From positions 1 to 61,290 of the IMG/VR virus record IMGVR_UViG_3300017788_000026: 61,290 nucleotides of DNA. One strand, 5' to 3'. The stretch is from a virus. Of the stretch, positions 25,590-32,580 are shown one piece after another; the first letter of the stretch is position 1, and the number at the start of each line of letters is the position of its first letter. The position numbers and the translations under genes were made by a program. The notes under the pieces were generated by a model, which saw nothing but the letters and a program-made list of their open reading frames with translations, was not told the DNA's origin and ran no database searches.

Positions 25590-25788
25590 AGTAGATCGCT
25601 GAGAGTACCCCTATATCAAGATCGGCATCTAGAACGCGGAACGGAGGCCTCCTAAACAGCTCTTGCGCGTACAGGTCTGTTATTTTGACATGCTCATCTA
25701 TAAGGCGGCGGTATTCCTGTATAAGGAAATTCGCGCCTATATGATTCGCTACCGAGACTATAGCCGTTGCTAGCTCGTCTAAGTCCAC
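25558..25788 (-). CDS. Mini-gene array protein (76 aa)
   Basis: GTG 25788 (VDLDELATAIVSV) is preferred over ATG 25851, which would overlap the upstream gene by 73 nt; GAGGCCGA precedes the GTG. Helical, with HIGANFLIQEYRRLIDEH as the signature-like segment. Confidence 0.55.
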   Translation of the reverse strand: MDLDELATAIVSVANHIGANFLIQEYRRLIDEHVKITDLYAQELFRRPPFRVLDADLDIGVLSAIYYAQYANRHNS

Positions 25789-25994
25789 TCGGCCTCTTCG
25801 TCGAGTAGTCGATCGAATGATACTGCGTCGGTAGCTCTGGACATGTCCCATCTCATAATAGCGAGCGTGTACCTAGTTCCGTAGGACAGCCTACTTTCAT
25901 GTGCCTGCTGTCCTACGTCACAGAACCTCGTCGGATCCAAGGTGTGTTTTTTGAACATCGTGTCAATCATGCACGCATGAGCGTAGTCCATCAT
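25779..25994 (-). CDS. Mini-gene array protein (71 aa)
   Basis: ACMIDTMFKKHTLDPTRFC near residues 7-25; Arg-rich central part and acidic end (DRLLDEEAEWT). Six nt separate it from the larger gene upstream. Confidence 0.55.
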   Translation of the reverse strand: MMDYAHACMIDTMFKKHTLDPTRFCDVGQQAHESRLSYGTRYTLAIMRWDMSRATDAVSFDRLLDEEAEWT

Positions 25995-26000
25995 AACGCA

Positions 26001-26420
26001 CTAGTCTACCCGCATACTTGTGTACAGGTCTTCAACAACTTCGTGGTTAAACCACATACTCGCCTGTCTGCGGGCGCCTTTGAAAAAAGTGACCTCCCAG
26101 AGGAGATCGCCGCACGGTATAGCATCGTTGGGCCCTAGTTTGAACCCGTTTATAGTTACAGCCCGGGCCTCCAACAAGCGCCGTCTCTCAGACATGGAGG
26201 CGTTGGATTCTTGTTGTGTGCTGGGCACGTGAGTGAGCCCTCTTAGGAATGCTAAGGCCGAGCCTTCGGCGAATAGTGGCGCGGCTTCAACAGCCCGTGC
26301 GCTTGATTGTAGTCTATCTAGCGCCTCTTCTTTTGTTTTAGCGCCCTTGATTTTTTTGAAGGCGGCGCCTAGCGCCTCCCGGGTGAAACCCATAGACTGT
26401 AGTTCTTCTCGTGTAAGCAC
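26001..26420 (-). CDS. S4-like domain protein (139 aa)
   Basis: The N-terminal half is helical (REELQSMGFTREALGAAFKK). The C-terminal part SERRRLLEARAVTINGF, then KLGPNDAI and LWEVTFFKG, resembles the S4 RNA-binding fold at the end of tyrosyl-tRNA synthetases (helix R-R-L-x-x-x-A-V-x-[IV]-N-G). Hence possible RNA binding. Much larger than the surrounding array genes and four nt from the HD-domain gene. The assignment rests on a short motif. Confidence 0.5.
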   Translation of the reverse strand: MLTREELQSMGFTREALGAAFKKIKGAKTKEEALDRLQSSARAVEAAPLFAEGSALAFLRGLTHVPSTQQESNASMSERRRLLEARAVTINGFKLGPNDAIPCGDLLWEVTFFKGARRQASMWFNHEVVEDLYTSMRVD

Positions 26421-26424
26421 GCGG

Positions 26425-26949
26425 TCAACGCTTCTTTGGTAGGTAGTCCTGTTCTATAAGGCAGATAATATTGTTTACAGTAGTGTGTGTTTCTTTATTG
26501 AGCGCCAGCGCATCATCTAGTAGGCTGTGAACGATACGCCTGTGTTCGTGCATATCATTACCGTTAGGTAGATGCTTGAGCCTCCACATAAAAGCATCCA
26601 AGCGGTCGCACAGCTTCAAAACCCGCTTCTCTTCGTCGGTGAGTTTGTCTTCTATATAACCGAAGCCCAAAGAAGCGCGGCCATTTTTCTCTATACCATC
26701 CACCATATTTTTTAGCTCAGGATGAGTTAGTTTCGTGGGCGTGCTTATGTCGCCAGTGAACCACTCTCCTAAGTCGTGTGTCAGCGCAAACAACAGCGCT
26801 TCTTTCGATATAGTGGGCATCAGTTGGACAGCTAATAAAGCTACGCGACATTGATGCCCTGCTATCGAATCATTTGAGTCACTTAAATCCGGATCGGTGT
26901 GCCATCTTTTTACAAAAGTGGCCAACCAGGTTCTGTACATTTTTGTCAT
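26425..26949 (-). CDS. HD-domain 5'-deoxynucleotidase-like hydrolase (YfbR type)
   Basis: 174 residues. GHQCRVALLAVQL supplies the first metal His, ALLFALTHDLGEWFTGD the HD pair with the following Glu, and TGDISTPTK the T-G-D-x-x-T-P-x-K signature of the YfbR family, which removes phosphate from deoxynucleoside monophosphates. A later D (LCDRLDAF) is the fourth ligand. Likely a metal-dependent cytosolic enzyme in nucleotide-pool remodelling after infection. It interrupts the mini-gene array. The 93 nt upstream hold nothing recognisable. Confidence 0.75.
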   Translation of the reverse strand: MTKMYRTWLATFVKRWHTDPDLSDSNDSIAGHQCRVALLAVQLMPTISKEALLFALTHDLGEWFTGDISTPTKLTHPELKNMVDGIEKNGRASLGFGYIEDKLTDEEKRVLKLCDRLDAFMWRLKHLPNGNDMHEHRRIVHSLLDDALALNKETHTTVNNIICLIEQDYLPKKR

Positions 26950-27042
26950 TTTACCTTTTTATCTATACTTTCGTACGTTTGTCTGCCTGTCTATTATATG
27001 CTCTATAGCGATTTCCGCACCTTAGATACAACTGCTTTACTT

Positions 27043-27225
27043 TTAGCATTCCGCTTCAATGCTGAAATCTTCGAGGTCAGATAATACAGCAGCACCCTCT
27101 ATTAAGGTGCTTATTGATAAGAGCACGTCTAAGCCGACTAGTGTATATATCTTCGGTAGTCCATAATTCAGGTGGAGCATGTGTCTAGGACTACAAATAT
27201 AGCAGATCAGATCATTATTAGTCAT
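27043..27225 (-). CDS. Mini-gene array protein (60 aa)
   Basis: Start ATG 27225 (MTNNDLICYIC) gives an 8-nt overlap; ATG 27279 would overlap by 62 nt. Leu/Ile-rich helices (KIYTLVGLDVLLSISTLI), acidic end. Function unknown. Confidence 0.55.
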   Translation of the reverse strand: MTNNDLICYICSPRHMLHLNYGLPKIYTLVGLDVLLSISTLIEGAAVLSDLEDFSIEAEC

Positions 27226-27427
27226 CCCAGGCTCTTTCGCAATCAGCCACTCCAGGAATCCAGACAATATCAACAGCATTAACTATTTCGTCTTCTAGCT
27301 CAAAACATTCGGACAAACCGAATAAACGGGAAGAATCGCGGCCTAGGTCGGCAAACCATACAGGCACTCTGTAGGCTATAAACCAGGTATATAGCGGGAA
27401 TTTCTCTAAAGGGCTACTAGGCTTCAC
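27218..27427 (-). CDS. Mini-gene array protein (69 aa)
   Basis: EKFPLYTWFIAYRVPVWFAD near the N-terminus is aromatic and hydrophobic, with a W-F-I resembling the signature. Acidic second half (CFELEDEIVNAVD). 11-nt overlap upstream. Confidence 0.55.
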   Translation of the reverse strand: MKPSSPLEKFPLYTWFIAYRVPVWFADLGRDSSRLFGLSECFELEDEIVNAVDIVWIPGVADCERAWDD

Positions 27428-27602
27428 TGCTTATTTCCGTTAGCCACCTGAGTAGCTGAAGGGAGGTGAGGGTTTCACGTAGATCAGTAAATAACGGGTC
27501 GGCGTAGTACGTGTCTATTAGAGGGAGGCCCTCATCCGGTACAGCGCTTAGAACAAATTTGTGTGTTAGCTCAAGTACAAACTCTGGCTTCGTACCGTCC
27601 AT
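27417..27602 (-). CDS. Mini-gene array protein (61 aa)
   Basis: FVLELTHKFVLSAVPDEG is the signature segment; C-terminal helix LTSLQLLRWLTEIS. 37-nt overlap upstream. Function unknown. Confidence 0.55.
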   Translation of the reverse strand: MDGTKPEFVLELTHKFVLSAVPDEGLPLIDTYYADPLFTDLRETLTSLQLLRWLTEISSEA

Positions 27603-27778
27603 ATAACGCCCTCAAGATCCCTGTCTATTTGTTCGGCCACCGGCTGTGTAATGCTTATCATGTAGGTCAGCACTTCTGCCCGTTCAGGACGCGCGTCATG
27701 ATCTATCCAGGAGGATACCCCTAGGTTGAGCTTGCTCGTACTAATAAAGAATGAGCAGATATCTAATGACGAAACCAT
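27566..27778 (-). CDS. Mini-gene array protein (70 aa)
   Basis: SSLDICSFFISTSKLNLG at residues 3-20 carries the signature; then a helix (ERAEVLTYMISIT) and an acidic stretch. One nt from the upstream gene. Confidence 0.55.
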   Translation of the reverse strand: MVSSLDICSFFISTSKLNLGVSSWIDHDARPERAEVLTYMISITQPVAEQIDRDLEGVIWTVRSQSLYLS

Positions 27779-27779
27779 G

Positions 27780-28034
27780 TTATGGTCCTGTTGCTGCTAT
27801 GTAGTACGTGGTCCCTAGAATACGCGCTTCGTCTATTATACGGTATGTTTCGGTATCTATATCGCTTGAGAGCCCGGCCCACAGGTCGTCTACGGCTGCG
27901 GACGTGTCTGTGATGTTGGCTAACCAGTTAAAGCTCATGTCCACGAAGTGCCGCGGATATACACAGTATTCCACCCATTCTATTTTTTTATAAACCCTAG
28001 GATCATACATTTCTTGACTGGGTATAAACAACAC
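27780..28034 (-). CDS. Mini-gene array protein (84 aa)
   Basis: Rich in Tyr and Trp near the N-terminus (VYKKIEWVEYCVYPRHFVDM), then an acidic helical region. It follows the lysis-type cluster after a 65-nt gap (28035-28099) in which I see nothing. Confidence 0.55.
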   Translation of the reverse strand: MLFIPSQEMYDPRVYKKIEWVEYCVYPRHFVDMSFNWLANITDTSAAVDDLWAGLSSDIDTETYRIIDEARILGTTYYIAATGP

Positions 28035-28099
28035 CTTTTCCTCGCTTCAGTTGGTTCGCCTACTAGGAAAAAGAAGGAGCCGGCGCCCCTTCTGTGATC

Positions 28100-28378
28100 T
28101 CACCGATATCGGTGTCTTACCAACACCGGGTCGGCGGCTCGCTTCATCTCTTCGTAGTGTTTGTCACACAGCAGGATGCTCGGACTATGTTTTTTTCCCG
28201 TTGATGCGTAGAACGTCCAGCCAGAGCAACTTGAGGGCCCCTTAAACACGCATTGCTGTTGCCTGTACAGATACCAGGCCCAGATCAAGGTCACCTGGAT
28301 CAGAACACTTAGAGACAACCCAAAGATTGGGGCGCCCCATTTGGTGTGGCGAAAAGACACCTTAGCTTTGTTCTTCAT
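28100..28378 (-). CDS. Single-pass membrane protein with Cys/His tail (92 aa)
   Basis: One membrane helix (PIFGLSLSVLIQVTLIWAW), then a tail with C-S-G-W and ILLCDKHYEEMKRAA. The tail spacing C-x-x-W...L-C-x-x-H-x-x-E matches the end of the next protein upstream, so the two are probably paralogues. 4-nt overlap with it. Could be a lysis accessory protein; not proven. Confidence 0.6.
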   Translation of the reverse strand: MKNKAKVSFRHTKWGAPIFGLSLSVLIQVTLIWAWYLYRQQQCVFKGPSSCSGWTFYASTGKKHSPSILLCDKHYEEMKRAADPVLVRHRYR

Positions 28379-28716
28379 GTGTCTTTCCGACGATCTTTTT
28401 GCGCGGCTTTTTCTGCTTCATGGCGGTGTTCTGAGCACGCCAACATCGTGAAATGGACGGGGGCTACCCATCCCCTGCAGCCCTTGCCCCAGCCTATGCA
28501 GCATTTGCTGCACTGCATGATGTAGATGAAGCACGTTGCGCCGATTCCAAAGAATACGGACGCTAGCAGCACATTAGCCTTGGCGGCGAGTGCTGCTATG
28601 AGCAGTAAGCCGGCTATTACAGCCGTGCTTACTATGAAGACGAGCAGAGTGAAGAATGCCTCTCTCAGTGCGTCTTCACTGCGCTGCGTTGAACTCTTTG
28701 TAGAATGTGATGACAT
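28375..28716 (-). CDS. Two-helix membrane protein with Cys/His tail, possible holin
   Basis: 113 residues with two hydrophobic helices (FTLLVFIVSTAVIAGLLLIAA; VLLASVFFGIGATCFIYIM), then CSKCCIGWGKGC and MLACSEHRHEAEKAA. It directly follows a secreted lysozyme-like gene and overlaps it, a usual place for a holin, but a Cys-rich tail is not a holin hallmark. Confidence 0.5.
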   Translation of the reverse strand: MSSHSTKSSTQRSEDALREAFFTLLVFIVSTAVIAGLLLIAALAAKANVLLASVFFGIGATCFIYIMQCSKCCIGWGKGCRGWVAPVHFTMLACSEHRHEAEKAAQKDRRKDT

Positions 28717-29122
28717 TCTTGATCCAGTTCTTGTTGAGCCCGTGCGGATCGTTTTCTGCGCCTACGGGACAGTACTTGTTCCCAAGGAAGGTGATGAAGT
28801 CTTCCTTGCAACCGCTTGCCACCCAGCGGTCGTAGTTCTTTTGAACGGTGGCGGCGCACCAACCAGCTTGTTTCCGGTAGGTGTTGGCTTTTTTGTTAAG
28901 GATGCCAAACTCCTTACCCGCACCGCCGTTTTCGGCGTAGCGTATAGCGGCAACCACAGGCCGCAGCAGGTCGCGCAACTCAGGACGAATGTTCTCCTGA
29001 ATCGCCTCCTCGAAGGCGGCGGCGTTCGCCGCGCCGTCTTTCTTCTCTATTGGTGACTGCCCGAACGACAGCCCTACCAATGATACGACCGCCAACAAGA
29101 CGGCCCATAATCTAGTACGCAT
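28676..29122 (-). CDS. Secreted lysozyme/transglycosylase-like endolysin candidate
   Basis: 148 residues with a signal peptide (MRTRLWAVLLAVVSLVGLSFGQ). The mature part has AIRYAENGGAGKEFGIL, where the Glu of Y-A-E-N-G-G could be catalytic, then KYCPVGAENDPHGLNKNW. I recall this pattern from phage proteins described as lysozyme-like, but cannot verify it here. AAAAAGGAGTC precedes the ATG and a promoter element lies 30 nt upstream. Export by the host Sec pathway would make it a signal-dependent endolysin. Confidence 0.55.
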   Translation of the reverse strand: MRTRLWAVLLAVVSLVGLSFGQSPIEKKDGAANAAAFEEAIQENIRPELRDLLRPVVAAIRYAENGGAGKEFGILNKKANTYRKQAGWCAATVQKNYDRWVASGCKEDFITFLGNKYCPVGAENDPHGLNKNWIKNVITFYKEFNAAQ

Positions 29123-29289
29123 GTGTGACTCCTTTTTGATAGGGGGACTTGCATATATCTTATGCCATATTTGTTAACGTATTTGAGTATAAAGTCAGAG
29201 AACTCTGAAGGCAGGCCCGGCACTATGAAGAGAGACATGTTTTTTCTAATAAGATCAAGAATAATATTGTTTGCTGTTTGCGGGTTCAT
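29074..29289 (-). CDS. Mini-gene array protein (71 aa)
   Basis: IILDLIRKNMSLFIVPGL at residues 8-25 carries the array signature, which argues that it is coding although it contains the promoter above and overlaps the endolysin start by 49 nt. C-terminal part basic and aromatic. Confidence 0.5.
   Translation of the reverse strand: MNPQTANNIILDLIRKNMSLFIVPGLPSEFSDFILKYVNKYGIRYMQVPLSKRSHTCVLDYGPSCWRSYHW
29155..29185 (-). promoter_or_regulatory. Promoter element of the CATAAGATAT family
   Basis: CAAAT (29181-29185), 16-nt gap, CATAAGATAT (29164-29155), read on the minus strand. It lies 32 nt before the endolysin start with a good ribosome-binding site between, so the lysis genes can be transcribed separately from the upstream array. 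Confidence 0.65.
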
Positions 29290-29290
29290 T

Positions 29291-29518
29291 TTATGACAGC
29301 ATCTCGTCTGACGCCCGTCCGTAGAATGGTAGCACAGGGGGTAGTCGGGGGTTCATGAGTGTATTGACAGAATCACGGACGAAATCGTAGCTCTCGCGTG
29401 ATAAATATAGGTGCGCAGTATTCTTTATTATGTTAGTGAATAGTGTTGTATGAATTTTGTCTAGGCCAGAACATCTTTCCAATAATAAGACGAGCTCTTC
29501 AGTGTCACTCATAGTCAA
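29291..29518 (-). CDS. Mini-gene array protein (75 aa)
   Basis: Acidic start (SDTEELVLLLERCSGLDKI), then TLFTNIIKNTAHLYLSRES. 14-nt overlap upstream. Function unknown. Confidence 0.55.
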   Translation of the reverse strand: MTMSDTEELVLLLERCSGLDKIHTTLFTNIIKNTAHLYLSRESYDFVRDSVNTLMNPRLPPVLPFYGRASDEMLS

Positions 29519-29738
29519 AAAATCGGGGCAGATCTGGGTGTCGCGGCTCCACGACCGGCGCCCTCACTGCGACCTGTTCACACACAAGATCCTCAATAAT
29601 GAGGTGATTGTAGTATCCCATTACAATACGAGGCACCCCTAGGTCGCTCCGGACAAGGCTACGCAATCTACCGGGTATCAGGCTCATATTTAAGAGCGCC
29701 GCCTCTAAGATGTGTTCTTGCTCTATAGGATGTGTCAT
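29505..29738 (-). CDS. Mini-gene array protein (77 aa)
   Basis: EHILEAALLNMSLIPGRLRS near the N-terminus resembles RKNMSLFIVPG of the gene two places downstream. Hydrophobic middle (IVMGYYNHLIIEDLV), acidic end. Three nt from the upstream gene. Confidence 0.55.
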   Translation of the reverse strand: MTHPIEQEHILEAALLNMSLIPGRLRSLVRSDLGVPRIVMGYYNHLIIEDLVCEQVAVRAPVVEPRHPDLPRFFDYE

Positions 29739-29741
29739 TCT

Positions 29742-29960
29742 CTAAAGCTCGCTTCCGAAAGGATACACTGCTGCCGTAGCGACCGTGCGTCGATGAACAT
29801 TTGTTGCAATCTCATCCTCTATTCCGTCTTTTCTTGGATTTACATCATCTACTAAACGGGTTACTTTAACGTTAACAGCAAATATAGGGTAGCAGATCTG
29901 GTCTATAAGTAAGTCGTTGTCTATATGGTTCAGTGGTTTGTTGTGTGTTTCTACTGTCAC
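29742..29960 (-). CDS. Mini-gene array protein (72 aa)
   Basis: DLLIDQICYPIFAVNVKVTR at residues 17-36 fits the signature. 4-nt overlap with the first gene of the array. Function unknown. Confidence 0.55.
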   Translation of the reverse strand: MTVETHNKPLNHIDNDLLIDQICYPIFAVNVKVTRLVDDVNPRKDGIEDEIATNVHRRTVATAAVYPFGSEL

Positions 29961-30241
29961 AGAGGGAACAGCTCCTCTACTTCGCTGTCGTGTGGATTGA
30001 CAGGAAGGTCTAGTTCCATCTCAACCACTTCGTCTAGAATAAGGGTTCGGCACTCGACGATTTCTCGAAAAGAGCTTAAAAGTAGATTGTGCGGCGTGCC
30101 GTTTTGTGCGGCCGTACTGATTTGTCTATACGTGTCGCTAAGAGGGGCGCACGCCGCGGCCACGACGTTCTCTTTTTGCATCGCGCGGGCCAACATGATA
30201 TCGAAACTGTCCATGGTTTCCATCAATACCTTATGACGCAT
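29957..30241 (-). CDS. First gene of the long mini-gene array
   Basis: Up to 94 residues; helical (DIMLARAMQKENVVAAA; FREIVECRTLILDEVVEM) with an acidic end. The start is uncertain: ATG 30241 lies upstream of a CATAAGGTAT element, so if that is the promoter the real start is ATG 30223 or 30214. Confidence 0.5.
   Translation of the reverse strand: MRHKVLMETMDSFDIMLARAMQKENVVAAACAPLSDTYRQISTAAQNGTPHNLLLSSFREIVECRTLILDEVVEMELDLPVNPHDSEVEELFPL
30226..30235 (-). promoter_or_regulatory. Possible weak promoter element for the array
   Basis: CATAAGGTAT on the minus strand, one base from the consensus core, just after a terminator and at the head of the array. No CAAAA box at the expected distance, so lower confidence. 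Confidence 0.35.
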
Positions 30242-30258
30242 TCTACTTCCATATTAGT

Positions 30259-30303
30259 AAAAAAAGAAGCCGTGCTGATAGGGGTGATATCAACAACGGC
30301 TTC
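30259..30303 (-). terminator. Terminator hairpin upstream of the array
   Basis: Minus strand GAAGCCGT...ACGGCTTC: an 8-bp stem (arms 30266-30273 and 30296-30303) with an inner TGATA/TATCA pairing, followed by seven T. It would end the short transcript that carries the 46-codon gene. Confidence 0.65.
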
Positions 30304-30321
30304 CCCGGTAGGATGCATTAA

Positions 30322-30346
30322 GGCAACGGGCGCAAGTCCCGTTACC
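30322..30346. other. Second hairpin beside the terminator
   Basis: GGCAACGGG, 7-nt loop CGCAAGT, CCCGTTACC: nine pairs with one mismatch. It lies just after the stop of the small gene at 30356. With the terminator it makes about 90 nt of structured RNA on the minus strand. Confidence 0.4.
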
Positions 30347-30355
30347 AAAATGATG

Positions 30356-30496
30356 CTACTTTTGAGGTACCGGCGCGGCGGGCTCCGGTAACCTCGGCGC
30401 TTCGGCCTGTTTGTGCTGTTCTAGCAGCGTGTCATTCACGGCAGCCAGACCAGCCAACGTAGCTTTTATAGCGATCAACAGCTCTTTATCTGTCAT
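30356..30496 (-). CDS. Small protein (46 aa)
   Basis: ATG 30496 to TAG 30356. N-terminal helix (DKELLIAIKATLAGLAAVND) and Pro/Ala-rich tail (RLPEPAAPVPQK). It is the only gene between a consensus promoter at 30636-30666 and the terminator at 30259-30303, which supports it being expressed. No family recognised. No strong ribosome-binding site. Confidence 0.45.
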   Translation of the reverse strand: MTDKELLIAIKATLAGLAAVNDTLLEQHKQAEAPRLPEPAAPVPQK

Positions 30497-30635
30497 TTTT
30501 TCATGTAGCGCCCTACCTAAACACCCACCAGCGAGGTGCTGGTGGTTTTGTGGCTACCCCATAAACTTGCCTACGGTCACAAGGTCATTAAGCAAGCTTG
30601 CTCTTGATTGCCTAAAAGCTATCATTTCATATCGG

Positions 30636-30666
30636 GTATCTTATGACAATAGTTCCTAAAAATTTG
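30636..30666 (-). promoter_or_regulatory. Promoter element of the CATAAGATAT family
   Basis: CAAAT (30666-30662), 16-nt gap, CATAAGATAC (30645-30636) on the minus strand. It points at the 46-codon gene, about 140 nt downstream. That leader (30497-30635) contains no other gene I can see. Confidence 0.55.
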
Positions 30667-30685
30667 ACACAGCGGGTGCATAACC

Positions 30686-31717
30686 ATGTTTAAAGTAGCT
30701 GGTGCGATAATTGACTGCTACGACGATCCTAAGTTCATGGTGAACTTTGAGGCGCACAAGTATTTAGGAAAGGAATTGCTGCCACCGGAAGATCTCGATA
30801 AGTTAGCGGACAATCAGTTTGCGCTAAAAATAACGGGATCCGGTCCGACTGTCAGACGTTACCCGGTCTACAACCAATGGATAACTAAGGTGTCCTGCGC
30901 CTATTTTTTAGATAAGAAGGACGGACTACCTGCTGAAATGATCAAAGCGGCTAGCTACGGGTTGGTTAACGCGTGTAAGCGTTATCAGCTCGGTATCCCT
31001 ACCGGGCTAGAGGCCGAGAAAGTTGGTTCTATAACAACGAGCCTAAATAAGGTCGCTTCCTATCCTGCCATTAAGGCAGATGATGAGCTAGCTAAGGCCT
31101 TGGCTAAAAAAGCTGAGGCTGTGTTGTATAAGATGACCCCTGTTGACCGTGTTCTATTAGCCAATGAATTGCATAAAGTAGCGGCCACCCAGTACTCGGA
31201 AGCTCTTAGCGAATATGTGGTTGACGGCTATAACCCTAATCTGGCCAAAGAGATACAGTCGAGACTCATTCTGATTAAATCTGCTTCTGATCAGAATACG
31301 GCCTACCTGGCTTCTGCGGTAGAGCGTCTATTGGCTGATAAGGACACGATGCACCCCCTTGAGTTCGCTACAGCCTTAAGTGATATAGACAAACAGGCTG
31401 GGTTAAAGGATCGGTACAAGAAAGGCGCGGGCGGCGGTATAAAAGACGCCTTTAGTGCGACCCTGGGCGGAAAGGGCGCTAAGGATAAAGATGTTCCTAT
31501 GGAGCACGGCTCTCCAGTTAATGGCGCTCCTGCGGAGGCCGGCGAGCCGGTTACTAAAGAAGCCTCTGAAAAAATGACTGTACTTGAGCACCTGACTAGC
31601 CTATCAAAAACATACCCAAGAAATTCTGGGGAGTTTGTGAAGGCGGCTAGTTGGCCGGTACCGACTGAGTACGGTAAAACCTACACATCGGCATGGAAGG
31701 CTTATTTCAAATCATGA
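30686..31717 (+). CDS. Virion scaffold-like protein with repeated K-x-A sites (343 aa)
   Basis: First gene of the second virion operon. Mostly helical with a Gly/Lys-rich hinge (KKGAGGGIKDAF). It contains many short motifs of hydrophobic-x-K-x-A type: IKAAS, NKVAS, KKAEA, HKVAA, IKSAS, DKQAG, TKEAS, VKAAS. The same motif ends the tag of the small proteins downstream, so it may be a processing or recognition site. I do not recognise the family; an inner-virion or scaffold role is inferred from position. Confidence 0.5.
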   Translation: MFKVAGAIIDCYDDPKFMVNFEAHKYLGKELLPPEDLDKLADNQFALKITGSGPTVRRYPVYNQWITKVSCAYFLDKKDGLPAEMIKAASYGLVNACKRYQLGIPTGLEAEKVGSITTSLNKVASYPAIKADDELAKALAKKAEAVLYKMTPVDRVLLANELHKVAATQYSEALSEYVVDGYNPNLAKEIQSRLILIKSASDQNTAYLASAVERLLADKDTMHPLEFATALSDIDKQAGLKDRYKKGAGGGIKDAFSATLGGKGAKDKDVPMEHGSPVNGAPAEAGEPVTKEASEKMTVLEHLTSLSKTYPRNSGEFVKAASWPVPTEYGKTYTSAWKAYFKS

Positions 31718-31971
31718 ACTTCCAAGAAGCCTTTTTTGATGAGTTAGAGAAGATTGCTGCTAGCAGAAGCGATAACTGGGAAGCATTGAGAAATTCTTCA
31801 TTAAAGAACACTCATATGCTCAATAAGCCGACTACAGGGCGATCAAGTAGACTCTCAATAGAATCTGCGGCGCGGCGATCTATCGGACCCCGCCCTAATG
31901 TTCGCCAACCAGTTCGCCCCAGCTCTGTTATACGAAATGTCAGGATGATGCCTAAACAAGGAGTATCATGA
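31714..31971 (+). CDS. Tagged small virion-type protein, basic (85 aa)
   Basis: ATG 31714 overlaps the previous stop (ATGA). N-terminus MNFQEAFFDELEKIAAS is the common tag; the body is unrelated to the other tagged proteins, basic and Ser/Arg/Pro rich (RSSRLSIESAARR, RPNVRQPVRPSS). Probably binds nucleic acid or is disordered. Role in virion inferred. Confidence 0.6.
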   Translation: MNFQEAFFDELEKIAASRSDNWEALRNSSLKNTHMLNKPTTGRSSRLSIESAARRSIGPRPNVRQPVRPSSVIRNVRMMPKQGVS

Positions 31972-32228
31972 ATTTCCAAGAAGCTTTTTTTGATGAATTA
32001 GAGAAGATTGCTGTTGATCCTACTTTACTAGGTCTTACGGCCGGAGCGAGTCTTGCAATTGGTGGGGCACAGGTTGGTCACCAGTATCATAAGTACAGAA
32101 AAGCGCGTAAAGCGATACTTGAACAACACCCTCACATTGCTAAAAATCCGAAAAAGCTAAAAAAGCTAGAGACACGTTTAAGAAAGAGGATGATCCACGG
32201 ACCTAGTGCTTTTTTCCTTGCAGGGTAG
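31968..32228 (+). CDS. Tagged small protein with hydrophobic segment (86 aa)
   Basis: Tag MNFQEAFFDELEKIAVD, then TLLGLTAGASLAIGGAQVG, a Gly/Ala hydrophobic segment that could enter a membrane, then a strongly basic tail (KYRKARKAI, KKLKKLETRLRKRM). ATGA overlap upstream and AAGGAG before the start. Confidence 0.6.
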   Translation: MNFQEAFFDELEKIAVDPTLLGLTAGASLAIGGAQVGHQYHKYRKARKAILEQHPHIAKNPKKLKKLETRLRKRMIHGPSAFFLAG

Positions 32229-32240
32229 ACGGAGAATTAG

Positions 32241-32579
32241 ATGAATTTCGAACAAGCATTTTTTGATGAGTTGGAGAAGCTAGCCGGTGTTAAGCGATTA
32301 ACCAGAATAATGAACTCTGTGGCTAAGAGTACTGATCCGCTTTCTATGACCTCCGGACTAGCTGCAGCCCACGACGTAGCTAATAAAAAACTCATCCGCA
32401 GAGTAGAGCGCCTCCCAAACCGTAAGTTCTTTGCGACGATGGGCGCGTCCGACCGTGGGCATAATAGTAACCTAAGTACCCCAACTCCGGCAAATAAGGC
32501 GTTTAGAGAATACTATAACCACGGCAAGGCTTCTAGAATGCTTCAGAACCGGCAAACAGATTTTTTAAAAGGACAGTGA
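32241..32579 (+). CDS. Tagged small protein (112 aa)
   Basis: Tag MNFEQAFFDELEKLAGV; body helical and basic (KRLTRIMNSVAKSTDP, NKKLIRRVERLPNRK), no membrane segment, C-terminal basic tail. GGAGAAT precedes the ATG. Two nt separate the stop from the next gene. Unknown function. Confidence 0.6.
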   Translation: MNFEQAFFDELEKLAGVKRLTRIMNSVAKSTDPLSMTSGLAAAHDVANKKLIRRVERLPNRKFFATMGASDRGHNSNLSTPTPANKAFREYYNHGKASRMLQNRQTDFLKGQ

Positions 32580-32580
32580 T

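Noticed and set aside
30322-30346. tRNA T-arm-like hairpin with 7-nt loop on the plus strand
   Set aside because: No matching acceptor, D or anticodon arms upstream; the stem is too long and the region is better explained as part of a terminator-adjacent structure on the minus strand.
30663-30686. TTGACA before the virion operon as a -35 box
   Set aside because: It is only about 20 nt from the start codon, leaving no room for a -10 element and leader.
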